Shown one piece after another: positions 27,421 to 35,086 of a stretch of 64,000 bases of DNA (position 1 is the stretch's first letter; each line of letters opens with the position of its first letter). The DNA comes from Lota lota (lineage: Eukaryota > Chordata > Actinopteri > Gadiformes > Lotidae): assembly GCA_026745465.1 (NCBI GenBank), contig JACYXH010000479.1, positions 1,464,679-1,528,678 on the forward strand. The letters run 5' to 3'. A model generated the notes under the pieces. It did not search any database and was not told the DNA's origin. It saw nothing but the letters and a program-made list of their open reading frames with translations. Position numbers and translations under genes: made by a program.

Positions 27421-27521
27421 TGGGCTTAATACTTGTCGCTACTTTAATTCATACTGTGGCGGTCACGGCCGTGATCTAAATTAAAGTGAATGAATTAAAG
27501 TAGCGACAAGTATTAAGCCCA
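27421..27521. repeat. Perfect 32-bp inverted repeat with palindromic loop
   Basis: 27421-27452 and 27490-27521 are exact reverse complements. The 37-base loop contains the perfect palindrome TCACGGCCGTGA (27463-27474). Just to the right are two more hairpins: a CGGAGC/GCTCCG stem starting at 27522, and 27595-27605 with 27617-27627 (11-base stem GCAACTCTCGG). Confidence 0.9.
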
Positions 27522-27686
27522 CGGAGCCCGTGCTCCGTGCCGCAAAGGACCCTGGGAGGGTCGGCGGAAGCGGTTTTGTGTGTTTTTAATAAAGGCAACT
27601 CTCGGTGTCGTGCGGCCCGAGAGTTGCAAGTAAACCAGTACCCTGCGCTCTCGTCTGGTCCTTCCTTTGCCGCCGCTGCCATACAT

Positions 27687-27691
<5 letters not shown>

Positions 27692-27775
<84 letters not shown>
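27692..27775. repeat. (AT)n microsatellite
   Basis: Pure AT array of about 84 bases inside the hAT-like element. Confidence 0.95.
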
Positions 27776-27778
<3 letters not shown>

Positions 27779-28391
27779 GCTGAGCTCACATGCACGACAG
27801 CGATTGTCCGACACCAGAGGCAAGATAGGTAGTTTTGAAGTGTTAAGAGATGAATCAGTGTTGTTACTTGGGTATTTGTTTGGAAAAAAACAGATGTTTT
27901 GTTAAATTGGGTAAAGTGTTAGTGAATGATGATTAATGTTACACATGTCATATGGTGAAGATATCATTTGCTATTTATTTAGTGGAATAGGATTTCATTT
28001 TTGAATGTGTACATCTTATCTAGCATAATTTAGGTAAGCATTGTATTGTTTATGTTTTGGACACTGAATACACGTGCGTATACACACAAAATTAACTCAT
28101 ATATTCTGTAATTTGTCTGGTTCTGGATATGGCACTTAAATGACAATTATTTGCACTTCCCATTTGTTTTACCTGTTGAGGACCTGTTTGAATGTAATAC
28201 GTTACATTGATGTAATAAATTGCATCTAATGAAGTTACTCACTACTTGAGTAGTTTTTTTACGAGATACATTTTTACGCTTACTCCAGTAGTTATTAGCA
28301 TGAGTACTTTTACTTCCATTTGAGTAAATATATTTATAAAGTAACAATACTTTTACTTGAGTACCATTTGCGTTTACTCTCCCCACCACTG

Positions 28392-29650
28392 GTTAACACA
28401 CACAATCTGGCCGTGTTAACGTGACATTTCTAACGTTATTTGCGCTCATGGCCTTCCAGAATGGGCTTCACACTACGTGCTAATTTGCATAAAGTTAACT
28501 GAAGTTCACTTCAGTTTAGTCACCATTTCTTTTTCGACGTAAGAAGTGGTAAGATACAGATAGAATCATAATAATAGCAGATAAAATAAGAGGTAAGGTA
28601 AGATACGTGTAATTGATTGACTGTTGTTGTTAATTGACAGAAGAAACACACAATATCATCTAATTGCAGTCAGCTGTGTTTGAATTATTGAATGCCAGAC
28701 AGCATGTGAAGTTGAAATTATTGCAGTGTGTTTATTTGTTAGAGTCTCATAATCATAGAATTCGGTCCTTGGGTGCAGTAAAAGATGGGGTGAGGGATGT
28801 TAGATACAAGATTTTGTACTGCTGGTGTGGCAAGAGACAAAGCAGAGGCGGTGGCATTATCTAGTCCATAATTAGGAACCCCACGACGGGCCGTTCTTCG
28901 GCTGTCCAATGGGTCCCCAGGGGCCCGCAACAACAGCGCTCAACCTTTCTATTATGTCGCCGGCATTCAAGCGCACTGGCCTTTCTCTGAGGGACCCGTC
29001 TTCGCGGCGACTGATAGCCCTTCATCACATCCATCAGCCAGACACTGTTTCATTGTTCCCAGCATCGTAACCTAATATACTGTATCTCCAGAGAATTATG
29101 ATGCTATGGGAAGGGTGATGCTTTGCATGGGAAGGAGAAAAGGGGGGCCTTCCTATTTAGAAATGTGAGGAAGGGGGCTTGTAATCTCATCTACATATAA
29201 ATGTATTCTGGGCTCACCCACTAATTTATTCATCCCAATGTGACTTCATCAATTTATCCTCTATCTTTTCCTTCAATTGGTCGGCCCCATGTCTCTCTGT
29301 GGGGACTGTGGCTGAGTGAGAACGGACGCCCGTGGTGTGAAGTTTTCTTTTCTCTACCAGAGCCAGGAGAAAATATGGGAAATTGAAATGTTGCTGTTCT
29401 AAAGTGAGCCGGAGGTGCAGCGCAGGCTTGTATAGGGTTGTATAATTGTTTCATACGTCGTACATGAGGGCCGGGCGGTGAGAAGCTGACACAGATGAAG
29501 TGGCAGATCATCGCGTGCCCCGTCTCGGTACTCTGGCTTTTATCCTCGCTCTGTTTCCGGTATGCACTTCTTGTGTTTGGTGCAATGGTGCATGAAACGT
29601 GTCGTGAAATAAATGTGGCTGAGCACTCCCATGTAAAAACCCATGTCTCC
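28392..29650. other. Intergenic DNA, possibly with conserved non-coding sequence
   Basis: Non-repetitive. The part at 28860-29060 is GC-richer and lacks simple repeats. No exon structure is visible. Confidence 0.35.
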
Positions 29651-29661
29651 TGTGTGTGTGA

Positions 29662-29712
<51 letters not shown>
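29651..29712. repeat. (TG)n microsatellite
   Basis: Slightly interrupted TG array. Confidence 0.95.
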
Positions 29713-29713
<1 letters not shown>

Positions 29714-30224
29714 ACGTGTGTTGTGTCCAACCATGCTACATACCTCAACGCGGTACCCTCTCTCCCTCCTGTTCAGTTTTTTTCTCCCCTAGACGCTTTA
29801 ATGCTGATACATTTTCAGAGATGAACACGTAATACATTGCAGGCATTTATCTGTACAGGGTTGCAGGGTTTACATCTGACTAATGGAATAATGGTCTGAT
29901 CAGCTTATGATTTTATTCAGTCACATGAACATAGATTATCAGATGATGAATTGTACTGTAATGTTCTATTGCACTTTAAAGTGTTGGAGGGACTAGTGTT
30001 TTTAGGAGCCACAATAACTCCTATGTTCTTACCAGATGATTTAGGTGATTTACTTTGTATAGGTATTAAATCTACTCAACTCTTTAAATTTAGCTTCTTA
30101 TTGCTGTATTCATAATTTTGCCTTTATATATATTTTTGCTTTATACTTTGGAGTATACTTTTCACAGTCTTTTGACTACCGAAATGAATGCTTGAATGGG
30201 TTTGTTTTGGTAGTTTTATTCAAC
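29713..30224. other. Intergenic DNA
   Basis: AT-rich and unique-looking; nothing recognised. Confidence 0.4.
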
Positions 30225-30260
30225 TTCAGCTATTTAACACATGGTTTTATCTAAAGCGAC
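30225..30260 (+). repeat. Left part of the interspersed repeat that received the retrovirus
   Basis: ACACATGGTTTTATCTAAAG with CGAC at 30257-30260 continues across the retrovirus into CGACTCACAGTGG at 41149. This reconstructs the common fish repeat motif TTTATCCAAAGCGACTTACAGT. CGAC is the target duplication. Confidence 0.65.
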
Positions 30261-30825
30261 TGTTGTAGCAAATTATACAACTCGTGGCTGGGCTAATTCA
30301 AAAGGCTAAGACAAATTGATATTCGTAGTTGGTTTATTTCATATGCTGCAGCACACAAAAGACGCAGTTTCAAAGGCAACTCCACACTGGGCAGAGTTCT
30401 CGAGAAAAGGCGCGCCGAGCAAAGGAGGGAACCCCTTTTTGTAGAGTGGAGTAAACAACATGTAAAGATAAACACTAGATGATGCCATCATCCATAACTG
30501 GTTCAATGCATAGCTAAGGCCAGACCCCTGGTCGTAGCTCAGCATAAATGGCGCCACCTATTATTTATGGCGGGTACAACGTACGGCCACTGCAACGCAT
30601 GTTTTAACGAGACACAATGTTTAGGAAGAGGCGCTTGCCCAGGACGTTCTCCCATGAGAACGTAAACAATGTCTAGGGAGAGGAAAAACATGCACCTGTG
30701 GGGAGTTAGATAGTTAAAAAGATATATAGGCTACTATGGTGTGCACATAACAACTTGAGCGCTTAACCCAACTAGGTTAAGAAAGTTAACTTAGGAATAG
30801 GGCCTGAAGTCATTTTTCCACCACA
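30261..30825 (-). mobile_element. 3' LTR of endogenous retrovirus
   Basis: 565 bases, TGTGGTGGAAAAATGACTTC to GCTACAACA on the minus strand. It reads as identical to 40584-41148, including the same chance open frames. The poly(A) signal AATAAA (minus) lies at 30333-30338. TATA-like stretches (minus strand) lie at about 30560-30568 and 30720-30730; I cannot say which is used. Confidence 0.97.
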
Positions 30826-30837
30826 ATTCCCCCCTTT
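30826..30837 (-). other. Polypurine tract of the retrovirus
   Basis: AAAGGGGGGAAT on the minus strand, abutting the 3' LTR. It is the primer for plus-strand DNA synthesis. Confidence 0.9.
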
Positions 30838-30853
30838 CGATCATATATGATCG
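30838..30853. repeat. Perfect 16-bp palindrome beside the polypurine tract
   Basis: CGATCATATATGATCG is its own reverse complement and ends exactly at the polypurine tract. Confidence 0.85.
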
Positions 30854-31094
30854 ACCAAAAGGAAAATGACTAAGAAGAGTAAACAATGCAGTAATACAAA
30901 AGCAAGCAACATCGTATAGTAATACAGTAATAGAAAATCAAGAAAAATAGGCTAATAGAAAAACATAGTAACACTCAGTGCTGGCCAACGCGCATATGGC
31001 TTCTTGAAAAACCCCATAAGGTCAGGACTTTAAACCCGCCTTTTTGATGGGGAAAAAGGCGCGATATGTTTGCACAGCCAGCGGATAGTACAAG

Positions 31095-33827
31095 CTAAAC
31101 AAGGTCATCATCAGAGGAGGAGGCAGAGTCAGAGACAGTGTAAGGAGGGGGACGGTTGGTACGGGACAAGGTAGTGGACAACAGAGGAGAGCACTCGCGC
31201 TGGGCAACTGTGTGTCCCATCGGAGGTGCAGAGGGTAATTGGCCCACTGTGCGCTCGATGGTGCGGATGACGAGGCTGCGAACACAGGGAACAATACAAC
31301 AGCCGCACGTGGCGAGTATGGCTGCACCGATGGAGAGCGATGCGAAGAGAGATAATGCTAAATCCTTCCAACGTCCGAACCACATAGCCATCATATTTCC
31401 GAAAGGGTCAGTCACCCCCGAGTTCTCTGCCAACTCCTCGGACAGGGCCGTAAGGCCCGCCAGTCCTCTGGTGATGGAGCCGTCCGGTGCGGTGTTATTG
31501 GGGATGAACGTACAACAATTGTCCCCAAACATCGTACAAACGCCTCCTTTCTCTGCCAGCAGCATGTCCAGTGCAATTCTATTTTGCCAGGTCATGAGGC
31601 TGGTTTTGTCTAGCTGCTCGTGAATACCACGGACCGAATCACGAGTGAAATTAATAAATCGCTGTTGATTATAATAAATGTAATTTATCCAGTCTACATT
31701 TTTGTTCGTAGTTGACCACCAAAAGAGGATGGACTCGAAACCTGCCGCGATCTGGTTTCTAGCCTTAAATTCATCAGGGACCCCTCTCGGAACACCAATG
31801 CCATCTATGTACACATGTTTGTCAAAGCTACCGCCTGGGTTTGAGCGACGGGCACGATGTAGAATGGAGGGGTCCATACGTTGTAAGGTAACGGGATTAA
31901 TGGGTAAGACATAAAAGGGCATGATGAGCTGTACCATCGCACAAGTTCCCGTCCACCGTTTCGGGAGGAAAGAGAAAATGGCGGCCCCCCCACAATACCA
32001 CCAAACGTCGGCTCTGGACAGGGATTGGTCTGTGAACAAGGCGGAGGAATACGGGCTGAGTCTATCAGTGACGTCGGTGGTGGAGGCGCACCACCGGAGA
32101 GTGCCTACAGTCACCCCTCCAAGGAGAGTGCGGGAGTGGCAGGTGTAATTGGCCATAACAGGCCTGAAATAGGGAGGTTTGTGCCGCTCTGTGATGGGCA
32201 GTGAGTGGTGGTACGGGGCACAAGACACACTAACGGGCAAGTCCGTAAACAAGGACAGTACACAATTGTACCCAGCCAGATTAGTTTGTGGGTCGACATA
32301 TAACGGCATTGTGCCCAGGAGGGGACGGGCCGGGGCGCATGCGACACACTCAGAGACCTGTAAGTCTCCAGCTGAGAACAACATCCAGTCTAACCAGATA
32401 TTCTCCGATACAAACCCAGTTTCTAGGGCCACAGTCTCCCTGGAGTTGTTAACCTGGACACTGTAAAAAGGATTATCAGTCAAGCCTGCATTGGGCCGTC
32501 CAAGTGGGGAGTCGGGTGAGCCTAGGGTCGCGGTAGGAGGAACGCGGACGTCAAGGAAGAAGACCCCTATTGGGTCTTTTCCTTCCATGGAGATCCCTAT
32601 AGAGAACAATCGGGAATCTGTACGTGTGGGGACTTTCAGGGTAATGAGTAAGGGATCACAGTCAATGGCTGAACATGTTCGAACTACCCTGCCAGCTTTA
32701 ACGATTGAGAGACGTGTTTTTAGGCTGCGATCGCTCCCCGCAGGCATAGGATACCCCCAGTCTCTATGTGACGTGGTCCAACATGCATTTTGCCAGTTAG
32801 CGCAATCTCTGTCGCTCTGTGTATTTGCGGACATATAACATATGTAAACATGTTTCTCCCGTATCCGTCGCTTCACGAATGGGCTCTTACAGACAACTAT
32901 AGTGCAAAGGTCTATCTCTACTGTGGCCGTTACCCCCTCAGTGAACGTAAGGTTAATGGCCCCCGGTTGCCAACGTTTGGCGCTGTTGTTGTTAATTGCG
33001 GCGGATGCGAGGGTAGATGCGCAAATAAGAAGGAGAAGTGCCGCGGGGAAGACCAGGGGTCCGGGGCGTCTACACCGGGCTGGTCGATTACTCCCTTTTC
33101 TCGGGGCACGGCGAGTAGTGTAGAGGACGCATGACCAAGAGGTCACTAGGGCGATTGCAAACGCGAACATACCCCATCCAATTTCTATTAGTGTGAGGTA
33201 TGGGGACGAAGATATGACCGGGGTTACTGGTGCTAAGGTCGGGGTTCCTATGGTAATGTTGTTTGGGCCGCTACGGCGGTGGTGATTGGGAAGGTTGGTC
33301 GTGGTTGTGGCGGATAGACCTCTAGACATGTGAAAGAACAGGCAAAATAAACAAAGGAGTGTAATAGTCAGACCCATAAGCCACGCCCATGGTCCCGGCG
33401 TGGCCTTTCTATACCAGGTGCACGTTGTGGCCATGGGACAGTCAATGTGGCAGGTAGGCACTGGTGATGGGTCTCCTGGCTTCGGATCACAGCCAACCCA
33501 CTGGATGTCAGGTGCTGTGGAGGGAGATGACTCTTCATCCTTGGAGTCCGATGCAGGGTAGAGGCCCGTCCTTGTTGGAACGGCTACCGGCGTCAGTTTA
33601 TGATTGTGGAGGCAGAGCACGTCGTACACCTTCTTTATGTTAGGTGTGGGAGTGTGTGTGCATGGGCAAATCAGTTTTGTTAAGGGGCTGGTGTGGGCGT
33701 CTGGACCGCTCCTTTGTACTTCTTGCAGTGGGAGGCATGGACCCATGACTGTCGCTCCCCCACCTTCACCGCCGTGTGTGTGGTAAGGAGGACTTGGAAG
33801 GGTCCCAGCCATCGTGGTGATTTCCAT
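31095..33827 (-). CDS. env: Retroviral envelope glycoprotein (Env)
   Basis: 910 codons, open throughout. The surface unit has a CVAC (C-x-x-C) motif at 494-497, of the kind that gammaretroviruses use for a labile disulphide to the transmembrane unit. A furin-type RARR site is at 658-661. The transmembrane unit has the C-x6-CC motif (CTMFGDNCC, 764-772) preceded by a helix region (NRIALDMLLAEKGG), a membrane anchor at about 824-848, and a tail with PSAP (866-869 region) and PPPY (893-896). Together these mark a gamma-type Env that mediates entry by membrane fusion. The N-terminus is unusual. Two hydrophobic segments (about 148-165 and 214-236) precede a third (about 257-276) that looks like the normal signal peptide with a LASA cleavage site. 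The first Met overlaps the end of integrase by 148 bases, so the mature mRNA is presumably spliced and a later Met may be used. Confidence 0.92.
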   Translation of the reverse strand: MEITTMAGTLPSPPYHTHGGEGGGATVMGPCLPLQEVQRSGPDAHTSPLTKLICPCTHTPTPNIKKVYDVLCLHNHKLTPVAVPTRTGLYPASDSKDEESSPSTAPDIQWVGCDPKPGDPSPVPTCHIDCPMATTCTWYRKATPGPWAWLMGLTITLLCLFCLFFHMSRGLSATTTTNLPNHHRRSGPNNITIGTPTLAPVTPVISSSPYLTLIEIGWGMFAFAIALVTSWSCVLYTTRRAPRKGSNRPARCRRPGPLVFPAALLLLICASTLASAAINNNSAKRWQPGAINLTFTEGVTATVEIDLCTIVVCKSPFVKRRIREKHVYICYMSANTQSDRDCANWQNACWTTSHRDWGYPMPAGSDRSLKTRLSIVKAGRVVRTCSAIDCDPLLITLKVPTRTDSRLFSIGISMEGKDPIGVFFLDVRVPPTATLGSPDSPLGRPNAGLTDNPFYSVQVNNSRETVALETGFVSENIWLDWMLFSAGDLQVSECVACAPARPLLGTMPLYVDPQTNLAGYNCVLSLFTDLPVSVSCAPYHHSLPITERHKPPYFRPVMANYTCHSRTLLGGVTVGTLRWCASTTDVTDRLSPYSSALFTDQSLSRADVWWYCGGAAIFSFLPKRWTGTCAMVQLIMPFYVLPINPVTLQRMDPSILHRARRSNPGGSFDKHVYIDGIGVPRGVPDEFKARNQIAAGFESILFWWSTTNKNVDWINYIYYNQQRFINFTRDSVRGIHEQLDKTSLMTWQNRIALDMLLAEKGGVCTMFGDNCCTFIPNNTAPDGSITRGLAGLTALSEELAENSGVTDPFGNMMAMWFGRWKDLALSLFASLSIGAAILATCGCCIVPCVRSLVIRTIERTVGQLPSAPPMGHTVAQRECSPLLSTTLSRTNRPPPYTVSDSASSSDDDLV

Positions 33828-35086
33828 GTTTTCCGTCTGAAATCCTTGATGACTACCAGGTCACCTGGCTGGATGGAGTGCAGCGGGTGCTCAACTCTCT
33901 GGGGCAGCGCCGCTTTCACCTGGAGCCGTACCTGTGAGAGAGCATTAGACAAGGAGACACAATATTGTAACATTTCATCTTCACACAATGTAGTGGAAGG
34001 AATCGTCTGCTTTCCTGGTGCCGCTGTACCTACAGGAGGTGGGTTAGCAAACAAAACTTCAAAGGGCGAGAGTTTGGTTCTTGTTCTGACTCTCATTCTC
34101 ATGTACATCAAAGCAAGAGGGAGCGCCTTCGTCCAGGGTAGGCCTGTCTCTGTGCCGATTTTCGCGAGCTTTGCCTTTAATGTGCCATTCTCACGTTCCA
34201 CTGCACCACCGCTCTGTGGGTGGTACGAGCAATGGTATTTGAGGTCGATGCCGAGGTAGGTGCCGATCTCTTTGATGGCCTGGTTAACAAAGTGTGAGCC
34301 GTTGTCGCTAGATAGTTTTGCGGGAATGCCCCATCGTGGCACAATTTCCGTTAGTAGTGCTTTTGCAACTACTCCTGCCGTTGCCTTTGAGGCGGGGAAC
34401 GCTTCAACCCATTTAGACCACATGTCGACCATCACAAGGCAATAGCGTTTGCCTTCCGATGGTCCTAGTTCAACAAAATCCATCATGATGTGTTCGAATG
34501 GGCGTGTTGGGCTGTCGTGTGCTGCGTGTTCGACCCTCTGTCCTCGGCCTATGTTATGATTGGCGCAAATGACGCAGGCCTGACAATATTTTTGTGCGTA
34601 TGTAGAAAACCCTATGGTGTACCAATCCTGTTGGATAAGATCCATCATCCCCCCTTTTGACACGTGGTCGAGCCCATGTGTCAATTTAGCATAGGCGGGG
34701 AACATGGCCACCGGGAGGCATGGCTTCCCTGTAGGGCCTTTCCAATGGCCGTCGACAAACACCGCCCCCCTTTTGTGCCACCGTGCACGCTCGTCGGAGG
34801 TGGAGAGGTCCTGGACCTCAGCGACAGACGCAGCCACATGACCGACCGGAGTAGAAACGAGTGCGGTGTCAGCAGGTGGAGGTCGGGAAGCCGCGGCCTT
34901 AGCTTCTGCGTCCGCCCTATCATTACCCAGGGACACAGTGTCAGTACCGCCCGTATGTGCTGAGCATTTAACAACTGCAATCTGGGTGGGCAGGAGAATG
35001 GCATCGAGTAACGCAGATATTTTGTCATGGTGCAAAACGTGTTTGCCGGATGACGTGAGGAAGCCTCTGTGTCGCCAGAGGGCCCC
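33680..35086 (-). pseudogene. pol: Pol, second part: RNase H end and integrase (after frame break)
   Basis: The frame is open further upstream (to 35230), but retroviral homology starts at about 35084 with the end of RNase H (LWRHRGFLTSSGKH, and GNDRADAEA holding the last RNase H aspartate). Integrase follows. The zinc site is H-x3-H (THGLDH) and C-x2-C (CVIC). The catalytic D,D,E are in MMDFVEL, SSDNGSHF and AVERENG, about residues 251, 309 and 345 of the open frame. A C-terminal GPY/F module (WLGPFQV) is typical of gamma/epsilon-like retroviruses and gypsy elements. All catalytic residues are present. It lies in a different frame from the RT part, so this genomic copy cannot make complete Pol. 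Confidence 0.9.

Larger units (their letters stand above)
27263..28391. mobile_element. hAT-like non-autonomous DNA transposon
   Basis: The termini GAGTGATGGGGAG (27263-27275) and CTCCCCACCACTG (28379-28391) pair at 11 of 13 positions. The subterminal parts are the TACTCGAGTA/TTTACTTGAGTA motif-rich sequence typical of a very common teleost hAT MITE. I see no clean 8-base target duplication. The middle holds a large inverted repeat, a second hairpin and a long TA array. Confidence 0.6.

Noticed and set aside
30293..30557. Open frames inside the retroviral LTRs as an accessory gene
   Set aside because: Present identically in both LTRs but short, overlapping each other, without recognisable motifs; they span the poly(A) signal region.
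33693..34445. Plus-strand open frames over the retrovirus pol
   Set aside because: Antisense shadows of integrase; no homology of their own.
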